From NCBI RefSeq assembly GCF_001989995.2, contig NZ_JAHGUP010000027.1, forward strand, positions 62,001 through 126,000: a stretch of 64,000 nt of DNA, given 5' to 3'. The DNA comes from Vibrio anguillarum (GTDB lineage Bacteria > Pseudomonadota > Gammaproteobacteria > Enterobacterales > Vibrionaceae). How positions within the stretch are numbered: the stretch's first letter is position 1; every line of letters begins with the position of its first letter. The translations under genes and the position numbers were made by a program. Below the pieces are notes generated by a model that did not search any database, was not told the origin of the DNA, and was given only the letters and a program-made list of their open reading frames with translations. Positions 50,937-59,589 of the stretch are shown in pieces.

Positions 50937-51284
50937 TTAATTTACAACCTTTTGGAAGCAATCTTTATCCATATCACGCACATTCACGGTCAGACTCCTG
51001 ACTTGACTAGCTTGCTGTTGCAATACCGCCATTAATTGACGTGACAACTCTCTTTTTTGTTCAGGTGTCCGCCCTGACAGTAAATCAAAGCTGAGGTGAA
51101 TAAAATCAACACTGTCGCCCTCTTCACCAATGCACCAATGGTGGCAGCGTAGCGCCCGTGATTTTACTGAGTCAGCGTCAAATAATCCGCAGCGAAGTGC
51201 GACTTGGTGAAGATCTTCCAATAACCCTTGAACATTCACACGTTCATCCACAGAGTTCGAGTATTCCATAACAAGGTTGGGCAT
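50937..51284 (-). CDS. 5-carboxymethyl-2-hydroxymuconate isomerase-like (CHMI/tautomerase family)
   Basis: A 115-residue tautomerase-superfamily protein beginning MPNLVMEYSNSV; Pro2 is the catalytic base of this family. The RCHHWCIGEEGDSVDFIHLSFDLLSGRTPEQKRELS segment matches the HpaF/HpcD core. No other genes of 4-hydroxyphenylacetate catabolism are near, so the physiological substrate may be different. It is followed by a DUF805 gene in the same direction, likely an operon. Confidence 0.78.
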   Translation of the reverse strand: MPNLVMEYSNSVDERVNVQGLLEDLHQVALRCGLFDADSVKSRALRCHHWCIGEEGDSVDFIHLSFDLLSGRTPEQKRELSRQLMAVLQQQASQVRSLTVNVRDMDKDCFQKVVN

Positions 51285-51576
51285 ACGAATTCCTTTTCTT
51301 CATTCATGATCAAATTTCAACACTGGTGAGCCTTATTGGTATCACTAGCTTTTCTTTTAACAGCCACTAATAGCAATTAATCTCGTAAAATCCGAGCCAT
51401 TATCGGCTATTCTGTCTATCTGATCACTGATAAGGGGTATCACGCATTGCTTAAGATCCCATAAAGTCATGACTCGAATCATGATCTGACCGATTTTATC
51501 TGTTATATTCTTTCGCAATCACGTTTATTTTTGACATTCATTCATTTTAACTTTGATAGATAATGGAGATATTCCT

Positions 51577-52350
51577 ATGCGTCATCCTGTAGTTATGGGT
51601 AACTGGAAACTAAACGGCAGCAAAGAGATGGTTGTTGAGCTGCTAAATGGTCTGAATACAGAGCTTGAAGGCGTAACTGGTGTTGACGTAGCCGTTGCTC
51701 CACCAGCACTTTTTATTGACCTAGCAGAGCGCACTCTGACCGATGCGGGTAGCGCGATCATTCTGGGTGCCCAAAACAGCGACGTACACAACAGTGGCGC
51801 ATTCACTGGCGATATGTCTCCAGCAATGCTGAAAGAATTCGGTGCAACACACATCATCATTGGTCACTCAGAGCGTCGTGAATACCACAACGAATCCGAT
51901 GAATTTGTGGCGCAAAAATTTGCATTCCTAAAAGAAAATGGCCTAACACCAGTACTTTGTATCGGTGAATCTGAAGCACAAAACGAAGCTGGCGAAACAG
52001 TGGCCGTATGTGCACGTCAACTTGACGCTGTGATCAACACTCAAGGTGTTGAAGCGCTAGAAGGTGCGATCATCGCTTACGAACCAATCTGGGCGATCGG
52101 CACAGGTAAAGCAGCAACAGCAGATGATGCTCAACGTATTCACGCTGCCATTCGCGCGCACATTGCTGCAAAATCAGAAGCAGTCGCGAAGAATGTCGTT
52201 ATCCAATACGGCGGTTCTGTAAAACCTGAAAATGCAGCAGCTTACTTCGCACAACCAGACATTGATGGTGCTCTAGTTGGCGGCGCAGCACTTGATGCGA
52301 AAAGCTTTGCAGCTATCGCAAAAGCAGCAGCTGAAGCGAAAAAAGCGTAA
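51577..52350 (+). CDS. tpiA: Triosephosphate isomerase
   Basis: It interconverts dihydroxyacetone phosphate and glyceraldehyde 3-phosphate in glycolysis. The TIM-barrel protein has 257 residues from the ATG at 51577 (GGAG eight bases upstream); an upstream in-frame ATG adds eight residues. Active-site residues are visible: NWKLNGS (Lys near 13), [11 protein letters not shown] (His near 97), [14 protein letters not shown] (Glu near 169) and the GGSVKPENA phosphate loop. High-expression codon use is apparent. The 268-base upstream region contains its promoter. Confidence 0.97.
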   Translation: MRHPVVMGNWKLNGSKEMVVELLNGLNTELEGVTGVDVAVAPPALFIDLAERTLTDAGSAIILGAQNSDVHNSGAFTGDMSPAMLKEFGATHIIIGHSERREYHNESDEFVAQKFAFLKENGLTPVLCIGESEAQNEAGETVAVCARQLDAVINTQGVEALEGAIIAYEPIWAIGTGKAATADDAQRIHAAIRAHIAAKSEAVAKNVVIQYGGSVKPENAAAYFAQPDIDGALVGGAALDAKSFAAIAKAAAEAKKA

Positions 52351-52373
52351 TTATTCACACTAATTATCGTTAA

Positions 52374-52399
52374 GAAGGTCAGCATTTGCTGGCCTTTTT
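52374..52399 (+). terminator. Intrinsic terminator of tpiA
   Basis: AAGGTCAGC and GCTGGCCTT pair around a short loop (one G-T pair), followed by T5, 24 bases after the stop. Confidence 0.88.
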
Positions 52400-52496
52400 G
52401 TTTCTTCACTCTCGTCACGCTTCCCATCCTAGCAGCTATAGTCGCGATCGCCAGAATCAAGTATCCTAACGTTTTGCTTAACCTACGTTGCCAGTA

Positions 52497-53834
52497 ATGC
52501 ACGATAAACACGGCCTATTAACCGCCCCAATTCCAAATGTGCTCAGTCAAATGACGATCCCAATGATTTTTGGTTTGATCGCGATTTTGATGTTTAACTT
52601 GGTCGACACCTTTTTTATCTCACTGCTGGGCACCGAATCTCTTGCCGCCATCAGTTTTACCTTTCCCGTCACCTTTGCGGTCAACTGCATCACCATGGGA
52701 ATTGGTATTGGACTTTCGACGAGTATTGGCCGCTTACTCGGTCAAGGTGACGCTAAGAATGCGGCGCGTTTTTCTAGTCACGGTGTGTTACTGGCTGTGG
52801 TGCTGGTGACATTCGCTTCAATTCTGGGTTTACTGACCATTAAGCCACTCTTCCTACTGCTTGGTGCCACTGACGATTTAATCCCTTTGATTGAGCAATA
52901 CATGCAGGTTTGGTATTTGACTATTCCTTTGCTCGTTATTCCCATGGCTGGTAACAGCGCAATTCGAGCCACAGGTGACACCAAAACACCGGCTAAAATT
53001 ATGATGCTCGCAGGTTGTATTAACGGTCTGCTCGATCCGCTGCTGATTTTTGGTTATGGCCCTTTCCCTGAATTAGGAATCCAGGGTGCTGCTATTGCCA
53101 GTGCATTCAGTTGGTTAGGCGCACTGTGTGGATCGCTATATGTCTTAATCAAAAGAGAAAAATTATTGGCATGGCCGTATTTTCCTACTTTATGGCATGA
53201 TTGGCAGCAGATCTTAAAAGTGGGCACACCAGCGGCACTCTCCAATGCAATGAATCCACTCTCTGGCGCGCTATTAATGATAATGCTGGCCAGTCATGGC
53301 ACGGCTGCCGTGGCCGCTTACGGCGCCGCGCAGCGTATTGAGTCGATACTCATTTTGGTCTTGATGTCACTAACCTCAGCACTGACTCCCTTTATGGCAC
53401 AAAACATCGGCGCAAAAAATATCGAGCGTAGCTTTGCTGGCCTGTTCCTCAGCATGCGTTTTTCTATCGTATTTCAATTGATGATTTTTGCGATGATGGT
53501 ACCGCTGAGCATCCCTTTGTCAGCCCTATTTTCTCAAGAGCCCTCGGTGCGCGATCTATTGTGGCACTATTTGCTGGTGGTGCCACTGAGCTATGGCTTT
53601 CAAGGCATTGTGATGATGCTTGTATCTGGATTGAATGCATTGCATCAACCCATGCGCGCCTTTCAGTGGAGCGTGATGCGGCTATTTGTGTTCACTCTTC
53701 CTGCCGCGTGGTCAGGTTCGTATCTCTATGATGTCGAAGGGCTGTTTATCGGGATTGCCGCAGGCAATACCTTAGGTGGGCTGCTGGGTTATTACTACGC
53801 CCTGCGTCTAAAACGAACTTACCTGTTTCGCTAA
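52497..53834 (+). CDS. MATE-family multidrug efflux transporter
   Basis: A 445-residue inner-membrane transporter with about 12 hydrophobic segments in two homologous halves. Each half shows the MATE pattern (LVDTFFISLLGTESLAAISFTFPV in the first, GTPAALSNAMNPLSGALLMIMLASHGTAAVAAYGAAQRIE in the second). GIGLSTSIGRLLGQGDAKNAARFSSH is the typical loop after helix 2/3. Proteins of this type export drugs or metabolites in exchange for Na+ or H+. The open frame starts at a TTG three codons earlier, but the ATG is preferred. Substrate not predictable. Confidence 0.88.
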   Translation: MHDKHGLLTAPIPNVLSQMTIPMIFGLIAILMFNLVDTFFISLLGTESLAAISFTFPVTFAVNCITMGIGIGLSTSIGRLLGQGDAKNAARFSSHGVLLAVVLVTFASILGLLTIKPLFLLLGATDDLIPLIEQYMQVWYLTIPLLVIPMAGNSAIRATGDTKTPAKIMMLAGCINGLLDPLLIFGYGPFPELGIQGAAIASAFSWLGALCGSLYVLIKREKLLAWPYFPTLWHDWQQILKVGTPAALSNAMNPLSGALLMIMLASHGTAAVAAYGAAQRIESILILVLMSLTSALTPFMAQNIGAKNIERSFAGLFLSMRFSIVFQLMIFAMMVPLSIPLSALFSQEPSVRDLLWHYLLVVPLSYGFQGIVMMLVSGLNALHQPMRAFQWSVMRLFVFTLPAAWSGSYLYDVEGLFIGIAAGNTLGGLLGYYYALRLKRTYLFR

Positions 53835-53877
53835 TGCTACCATTTATCTGGTTGAGCACGTCGTGGTGAACTAAATA

Positions 53878-53905
53878 TAAAAAAGCCAGCATTCATGCTG
53901 GCTTT
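53878..53905. terminator. Bidirectional terminator between MATE gene and rraA
   Basis: AAAGCCAGC and GCTGGCTTT pair perfectly with a six-base loop, flanked by A and T tracts, between convergent genes. Confidence 0.88.
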
Positions 53906-53939
53906 ATCACTTAGAAGCATCGCCTTTCAGCGCGAGAAA

Positions 53940-54461
53940 CTACTCTTCAATCTCGTCAAGGTCATCATCTAAGTCCATATCCACATTTAAAGGCTCAGGA
54001 GATAAAATAATACCCGTATTATCAGCGTATAAATAATCTTCAGGTAGGAAAGTGACGCCACCAAAATTGACAGGCACATCCACTTCACCGATACCTTGAT
54101 TGGATGCTCCAACAGGAATAGAGGCGAGCGCTTGAATGCCGATGCTCATCTCTTCGAGTTCATCCACTTCGCGGACACAACCGTAAACAACGATGCCTTC
54201 CCACTCATTTTCTTCAGCAAGAGCGGCCAATTCTGCATCAATCAGCGCACGGCGCAGTGAACCACCACCATCAATTAACAGCACCCGTCCTAGCCCATCT
54301 TGCTCTAATACTTCACGGATTAAGCCATTATCTTCAAAACATTTAATCGTCGTAAGCTGGCCAGCAAAGGATGCGCTTCCACCAAAGTTACTAAACATTG
54401 GCTCCACCACATCGACTTGGTCGAGATAAATATCACATAACGCAGAGGTGTTGTATTCCAT
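53940..54461 (-). CDS. rraA: Ribonuclease E activity regulator RraA
   Basis: RraA binds RNase E and the degradosome and lowers mRNA decay. The 173-residue protein from the ATG at 54461 begins [28 protein letters not shown], a RraA signature. The ring-forming core contains [20 protein letters not shown] and [15 protein letters not shown]. The C-terminus is strongly acidic ([13 protein letters not shown]), longer than in E. coli. It follows menA, as in E. coli. Confidence 0.95.
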   Translation of the reverse strand: MEYNTSALCDIYLDQVDVVEPMFSNFGGSASFAGQLTTIKCFEDNGLIREVLEQDGLGRVLLIDGGGSLRRALIDAELAALAEENEWEGIVVYGCVREVDELEEMSIGIQALASIPVGASNQGIGEVDVPVNFGGVTFLPEDYLYADNTGIILSPEPLNVDMDLDDDLDEIEE

Positions 54462-54537
54462 AATGGTTCTTCTCTTGCCGAAAATTATCTTCACCGAGTA
54501 TATAGGGTCATTAAGTCATTGCAATGACAAGCGACAA

Positions 54538-55455
54538 TTAACTCGTCAGAGTTTGAGCTATAACAATTCCAACAAACAACAAGTTGGTGATCAGTGAACA
54601 TTTAACGATAGCGGGCATCATAGGTGCTATCTGCGCAGGTTGATCACTCACCCACACCGCTTTACTGTGTTTTACCACTACCACAATGCTCAACAAAAAG
54701 GGCAAACTTATCCACGTTGGGCTGCTTTGCATCACTAAATACCAAGCAAAAGCGACCACCGCACCCGCCAATAGCATAAAGTGATATTGCTTGGCGCGCG
54801 TTTGCCCAAGACGTACGGCAACGGTTTTTTTTCCGCAAACTGCATCATTTTCAATATCACGCATATTGTTGACATTGAGCACAGCGACCGCCAATAAGCC
54901 ACAGCCTAACGCGGGTAAGAACAGGCTCGGTTCCACATGGCCGGTATGCAAGAAATAGGTTCCAGACACCCCAAGTAAACCAAAGAAAATGAACACGGAT
55001 AAATCACCTAAGCCGACATAGCCGTAGGGTTTGTTACCGACCGTGTAAGCAATCGCGGCCACAATAGCGAGCACGCCCAGCCCGACAAAAGCCAGAATAC
55101 TTTGCACACTATCCAGTGCATAAAAAATCAACACCAAACCCGAGATAACCGTCAATGTGATGTTAATCAGCATCGCTTGCTTCATATCATCGAGCGTCAC
55201 CGCACCGGACTGAATCGCTCTGATTGGCCCTAAGCGAGCCTCATTATCCGTGCCCTTGACCGCATCACCATAATCATTTGCAAGGTTAGATAAAATTTGT
55301 AGTAAAGTTGCGGTAAGCAGAGCAAGCAGCGCTACTGGCAACGAAAAATGGCCCGATGAGAAAGCTAACGCGCTGCCCGTTAAAATAGAAACTAGCGCGA
55401 GAGGGAGCGTTTTAGGCCTGGCCGCATCAAGCCAGATATGGAGCGAATTCTTCAT
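54538..55455 (-). CDS. menA: 1,4-dihydroxy-2-naphthoate polyprenyltransferase
   Basis: This membrane prenyltransferase of the UbiA family forms demethylmenaquinone. The 305-residue protein has about eight transmembrane segments. The prenyl diphosphate-binding motif is NLANDYGDAVKGTDNEARLGP (about 60-80), and the second Asp-rich motif is NNMRDIENDAVCGKKT (about 185-200). It provides menaquinone, the electron donor for the fumarate reductase encoded at 36144-39492. It lies between hslU and rraA, as in E. coli. Confidence 0.95.
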   Translation of the reverse strand: MKNSLHIWLDAARPKTLPLALVSILTGSALAFSSGHFSLPVALLALLTATLLQILSNLANDYGDAVKGTDNEARLGPIRAIQSGAVTLDDMKQAMLINITLTVISGLVLIFYALDSVQSILAFVGLGVLAIVAAIAYTVGNKPYGYVGLGDLSVFIFFGLLGVSGTYFLHTGHVEPSLFLPALGCGLLAVAVLNVNNMRDIENDAVCGKKTVAVRLGQTRAKQYHFMLLAGAVVAFAWYLVMQSSPTWISLPFLLSIVVVVKHSKAVWVSDQPAQIAPMMPAIVKCSLITNLLFVGIVIAQTLTS

Positions 55456-55522
55456 GCAAGGTCACTGCCGTTCAAAAAAGGGGTCAGTATATACTGTTCT
55501 GCTGGCGAGTATAACACGGCAA

Positions 55523-55550
55523 TAAAAAGCCCGTCACTTTGGACGGGCTA
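55523..55550 (-). terminator. Intrinsic terminator of the hslVU operon
   Basis: AGCCCGTC and GACGGGCT pair around six bases, followed by T5 on the minus strand, 28 bases after the hslU stop. Confidence 0.85.
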
Positions 55551-55577
55551 CAAACAGTGTACTGGCCATTCGATCCG

Positions 55578-56909
55578 CTAAAGAATAAAGCGGCTCAAAT
55601 CTTCATTCTCGACTAACTCACCTAGGCGCTGCTTGACGTAGGCGGCATCGATAATCATTGAGGAGCCAGGCTTTTCTGTTGCATCAAATGAGATTTCATC
55701 CATCAAACGCTCCATCACGGTATGCAGGCGACGTGCGCCGATATTTTCCGTGGTTTCATTCACTTTCCACGCGGCTTCCGCAATTTGAGTGATGCCATCT
55801 TCAGTGAATTCAATGTGCACCTCTTCCGTCTTCATCAGCGCAATATACTGCTCGGTCAGAGAGGCTTTCGGCTCAGTCAAAATACGTTTAAAGTCATGGC
55901 TCGATAATGCTTCAAGTTCGACGCGAATCGGCAAGCGGCCTTGCAACTCGGGGATTAAATCAGAGGGCTTCGCCACTTGGAATGCACCCGACGTAATAAA
56001 GAGGATATGATCAGTTTTAACCATGCCGTGCTTAGTCGAGACGGTACTGCCCTCAATCAAAGGTAGCAAATCACGTTGTACCCCTTCACGCGACACATCT
56101 GGACCTGAGCTTTCGCCGCGTTTACAGATTTTGTCAATCTCATCGATGAAGACAATGCCGTTATTTTCAACATTAAAAATAGCTTGATCTTTCAGCTCTT
56201 CCTGATTGACCAATTTTGCCGCTTCTTCCTCAGTCAAAGCTTTGAAGGCCTCTTTGATTTTGAGTTTGCGTTTTTTCTTGGTATCCCCTGCAAGGTTCTG
56301 AAACAAACCTTGCAGCTGATTGGTCATCTCTTCCATGCCTGGAGGTGCCATAATTTCAACCCCCATTTGAGGGACAGCGACATTGATTTCAATCTCTTTG
56401 TCGTCGAGCTTTCCTTCACGCAACTTTTTACGGAAGATTTGGCGAGTGTTCGAGCTCTCTTCGCCCTTTTCATTCTCTCCCCAAGCATCACGAGCTGGCG
56501 GCAATAAAGCATCTAAAATACGCTCTTCTGCTTGCTCTTGCGCGCGAAATTGCACTTTTTCCATCGCTTGCTGGTGAGTCATTTTTACCGCGACATCGGT
56601 TAAATCGCGAATAATGGTTTCCACTTCTTTACCAACATAACCCACTTCGGTAAATTTGGTCGCTTCCACTTTAATAAATGGTGCGTTGGCAAGCTTGGCG
56701 AGACGACGAGCAATTTCCGTTTTTCCCACCCCAGTTGGACCAATCATCAAAATGTTTTTCGGCGTTACTTCGGCGCGCAAGCTCTCTTCGAGCTGCATGC
56801 GACGCCAGCGGTTACGCAGCGCAATCGCCACCGAACGTTTGGCTTTATCTTGACCAATAATATGGCGATTTAATTCGTGAACAATTTCACGTGGAGTCAT
56901 TTCAGACAT
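55578..56909 (-). CDS. hslU: ATP-dependent protease ATPase subunit HslU
   Basis: A hexameric AAA+ unfoldase that feeds substrates into HslV. The 443-residue protein has Walker A GPTGVGKT at 57-64 and Walker [13 protein letters not shown] near 250. The I-domain lies between the two (about 110-230), and the C-terminal [20 protein letters not shown] inserts into HslV for activation. Separated from hslV by 35 bases. Heat-shock regulated in E. coli. Confidence 0.97.
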   Translation of the reverse strand: MSEMTPREIVHELNRHIIGQDKAKRSVAIALRNRWRRMQLEESLRAEVTPKNILMIGPTGVGKTEIARRLAKLANAPFIKVEATKFTEVGYVGKEVETIIRDLTDVAVKMTHQQAMEKVQFRAQEQAEERILDALLPPARDAWGENEKGEESSNTRQIFRKKLREGKLDDKEIEINVAVPQMGVEIMAPPGMEEMTNQLQGLFQNLAGDTKKKRKLKIKEAFKALTEEEAAKLVNQEELKDQAIFNVENNGIVFIDEIDKICKRGESSGPDVSREGVQRDLLPLIEGSTVSTKHGMVKTDHILFITSGAFQVAKPSDLIPELQGRLPIRVELEALSSHDFKRILTEPKASLTEQYIALMKTEEVHIEFTEDGITQIAEAAWKVNETTENIGARRLHTVMERLMDEISFDATEKPGSSMIIDAAYVKQRLGELVENEDLSRFIL

Positions 56910-56944
56910 CAGATTTTCCTTAATTCTTTACCCTAACACTGTCT

Positions 56945-57511
56945 TTATTTTTCGGTGGTCACTGTTTGTTGCAGTAGCAATTCCGCCGGTATTTCTAGTT
57001 CTTCGATAGTGTGGAAATGGTTGGTAAACACGCAAATGTCGCCCGCAATTTTCAGTGCTTTTTCAGCGATTTCACGTGCATCTAAATCGGTATTTTCTAA
57101 TAATGCGGTCGCCGCAGCTTGGGCAAAATTACCACCCGAACCGATAGCAATCAGGTCGTTTTCTGGTTGAACGACGTCACCATTGCCCGTAATAATGAGC
57201 GATGCAGTTTCATCAGCCACCGCTAAAATCGCTTCTAGCTTACGCAGTGCTCGGTCACTACGCCAATCTTTTGCCAGCTCAACCGCGGCCTTAGTAAGAT
57301 GACCTTGATGCATTTGCAGCTTACTTTCAAAGCGCTCAAACAAGGTAAACGCATCGGCTGTGCCACCTGCAAACCCTGCCAAGACTTGATTATTGTACAG
57401 ACGGCGAACCTTGCGCGCGTTGCCTTTCATTACGGTATTACCGAGCGATACTTGTCCGTCACCGGCGATGACAACTTTATTATTACGACGTACAGAGACG
57501 ATGGTAGTCAC
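56945..57511 (-). CDS. hslV: ATP-dependent protease peptidase subunit HslV
   Basis: A proteasome-type threonine peptidase forming a dodecamer. The start is GTG at 57511 with GAGGT upstream. After removal of the initiator Met, Thr becomes the nucleophile (TTIVSVRR). [22 protein letters not shown] and [18 protein letters not shown] are family blocks, and [17 protein letters not shown] is the later motif. At 188 residues it is about ten longer than E. coli HslV, owing to the C-terminal tail [10 protein letters not shown]. Confidence 0.97.
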   Translation of the reverse strand: MTTIVSVRRNNKVVIAGDGQVSLGNTVMKGNARKVRRLYNNQVLAGFAGGTADAFTLFERFESKLQMHQGHLTKAAVELAKDWRSDRALRKLEAILAVADETASLIITGNGDVVQPENDLIAIGSGGNFAQAAATALLENTDLDAREIAEKALKIAGDICVFTNHFHTIEELEIPAELLLQQTVTTEK

Positions 57512-57585
57512 GACAGGACCTCTTATTTGTTTTCACGATGGAGTTAGCAAATATATGAGGATGGTTGGGGAAGATTTCAAGTCAC

Positions 57586-57624
57586 AAAAAACACTCACCG
57601 CGAATCGATTGGATGCGGTGAGTG
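57586..57624 (-). terminator. Intrinsic terminator of ftsN
   Basis: CACTCACCGC and GCGGTGAGTG pair perfectly across a 13-base loop, with T6 on the minus strand. It separates ftsN from the hslVU operon. Confidence 0.9.
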
Positions 57625-57631
57625 ATCGCTC

Positions 57632-58174
57632 TTATTGTGGTTCAGTCCAAATGGCGCACGGCTCAATTTTAGCGCGTTGTAATTTATGCTCGTCACGCTG
57701 CGCATCACGCTTATATTTGTATGGCCCTAATACCACGCGATACCAACTGCTGCCTTCCGTTTTTCGGATTTCACTTTTTAAACCCTGAAACGCGATATCA
57801 AGTTTACGGCTTTCAGCCTGTGCCGAAGTTTTGTACGCCCCACACTGCATGATATAAGGGATTTCAGACACTTTTTGTTCTTTGGCTACCACTTCCACTT
57901 CACGTTTCGGCAAGCTATCCACGTAATCCCATTTTTCCTCTGGAGGCGGTGGGATCACTTTCTCTGGCTTAGGTTTTGCGACTGGTTTTGTAGGAACCAC
58001 AACCGCTTGAGGCGGCTCAGGATCACGGCTGAGTAAGAACAGCCCATAACCAAAACAGGAAACGAGCAACAGTGCCAATAAGCCACTACGCCAAGGTTTA
58101 CGACGTGGAGTTGTTTTTTTCGGGGTCGGCTTTTTCGGACTACGACCGCGCCTTACATAATCTTTATTAGCCAC
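57632..58174 (-). CDS. ftsN: Cell division protein FtsN
   Basis: FtsN triggers septal peptidoglycan synthesis. The 180-residue bitopic protein starts at GTG. The cytoplasmic N-terminus is DYVRRGRSPKKPTPKK, a transmembrane helix (WRSGLLALLLVSCFGYGLFLL) covers about 28-48, a proline-rich linker follows, and a C-terminal SPOR domain (YIMQCGAYKTSAQAESRKLDIAFQGL...WYRVVLGPYK) lies at about 105-180. It is much shorter than the 319-residue E. coli FtsN but keeps every essential part. It is 102 bases after cytR in the same direction. Confidence 0.92.
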   Translation of the reverse strand: MANKDYVRRGRSPKKPTPKKTTPRRKPWRSGLLALLLVSCFGYGLFLLSRDPEPPQAVVVPTKPVAKPKPEKVIPPPPEEKWDYVDSLPKREVEVVAKEQKVSEIPYIMQCGAYKTSAQAESRKLDIAFQGLKSEIRKTEGSSWYRVVLGPYKYKRDAQRDEHKLQRAKIEPCAIWTEPQ

Positions 58175-58276
58175 AGAGAATTCAAAAGTTGATGGTTTGT
58201 GCCAATGTTAATGCAGTTTCCAACGACTTAATAGTGTTGAAAGAGTTGCAGCGCATCAAAAGTGCGCTGCATGTGG

Positions 58277-59284
58277 TTAGCTCAAGCGAGGAGGTGCTGC
58301 GCTTTCTCGAATCACTAACTTGGTTTCTAATAGTCGAGAACCTGCGCCAACCTCTTGACCGCGAAGAAGATCGAGCATCATGAGCATCGCTTGACGTCCT
58401 ATCTCATAGCGCGGCTGTGAGATGGTCGTTAACGGTGGATCGCAGTAGAGCGCAAATTGAATATCATCAAATCCCACCACTGAAATATCTTGTGGAACGC
58501 GCAAGCCCAATTTTTTGGCTTCCTTAATGACACCGATAGCCATACTGTCATTATGACTAAAAATGGCTGTGGGTGGCTCAGATAACGCCAATAATTGGCG
58601 CAGTGCTTTAGCCCCAGCTTCAAAAGTAAAATCACCATAAGTGCAATAATTAGGGTTCATGGTAATTCCTGCACGGCGTAAGGCTTGTTGATAACCTTGA
58701 TGGCGGAACTTACACAGCGTGGCCTCTGCTGGCCCCGATATTTGCGCGATGCGTTTGTGCCCGAGCTGCGTCAAATAGTTCACCGCTTCAAACGCTGAAG
58801 TAAGGTTATCAATATGTACCGTCGGCAACTCAAGTTCTGGCGCAAATTCACATGCCATAACCATAGGTGGCAGGTTTTTTTGCTCCGGCTTACTAACATC
58901 AAACGGCAAATCCGTTCCCAGCAACAACATGCCATCGGCCTGCTTAGTAAATACGAGGTTAACTAACGAACTTTCTCGCTTTTTCTGCTGACCACTATCA
59001 CCCAACAGTACTAAATAACCATGTTCCATCGCCGCATCTTCGATACCACGAATGATCTCTGTGAAGTAAGGGTCACAAATATCAGGCACGATAGCGACAA
59101 TGGTTTTAGATTCATTACGGCGTAAGTTGCGAGCGAGAGAATTTGGTGAGTAACCAGCTTCCAAAACAGCATCTTCGACACGCTTTCGCGTTGAAGATGA
59201 TACTTTTTCAGGGTTCATCAACGCCCTAGATACTGTGGCGGTTGATACACCTGCAAGCTGGGCAACATCCTTCATTGTCGCCAT
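58277..59284 (-). CDS. cytR: LacI-family regulator CytR
   Basis: CytR represses nucleoside transport and catabolism genes and in V. cholerae also acts as a positive factor for natural competence. The 335-residue protein begins MATMKDVAQLAGVSTATVSRALMNPEKVSSSTR, the LacI HTH and hinge. The periplasmic-binding-protein-like effector domain starts at about 60 (SKTIVAIVPDICDPYFTEIIRGIED). The gene context ftsN-cytR-priA matches E. coli. AGAGG lies ahead of the start. Confidence 0.95.
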   Translation of the reverse strand: MATMKDVAQLAGVSTATVSRALMNPEKVSSSTRKRVEDAVLEAGYSPNSLARNLRRNESKTIVAIVPDICDPYFTEIIRGIEDAAMEHGYLVLLGDSGQQKKRESSLVNLVFTKQADGMLLLGTDLPFDVSKPEQKNLPPMVMACEFAPELELPTVHIDNLTSAFEAVNYLTQLGHKRIAQISGPAEATLCKFRHQGYQQALRRAGITMNPNYCTYGDFTFEAGAKALRQLLALSEPPTAIFSHNDSMAIGVIKEAKKLGLRVPQDISVVGFDDIQFALYCDPPLTTISQPRYEIGRQAMLMMLDLLRGQEVGAGSRLLETKLVIRESAAPPRLS

Positions 59285-59589
59285 AGAAATTAACCTCTTT
59301 AAAAGTTGTTACTGGGCTGAAATCACCCGTTGTTATGTTTATAAAATCCGGTTGTAAAATCTGGTTATCCATTTTGAACGCTGAGCTGTTATTCACAGCG
59401 GATATATGAGTGATAGTCTATTCATTTCCACCCAGAAAGTTACGGTCAGATTAACAAATTTCACATAATAAGCGTGAAGCCACTCACATTAGAGAGGATT
59501 AAATAGGCTGACAAAAATAACAGTAACCTTTTTAGCACTCGATTGCTTCAATATGTTACATCTCATTTCATCGAAAACGCTACTGAGGT
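59285..59589. other. Intergenic region between priA and cytR
   Basis: About 305 bases without a gene. It should contain the cytR promoter on the minus strand. An imperfect inverted repeat around 59380-59401 (CGCTG and CAGCG) is visible. No ORF or recognisable operator was found. Confidence 0.5.

Noticed and set aside
51420..51480. Short palindromes upstream of tpiA
   Set aside because: Five- to six-base stems (TGATA/TATCA, TCATGA) are too short to support an operator or RNA gene.
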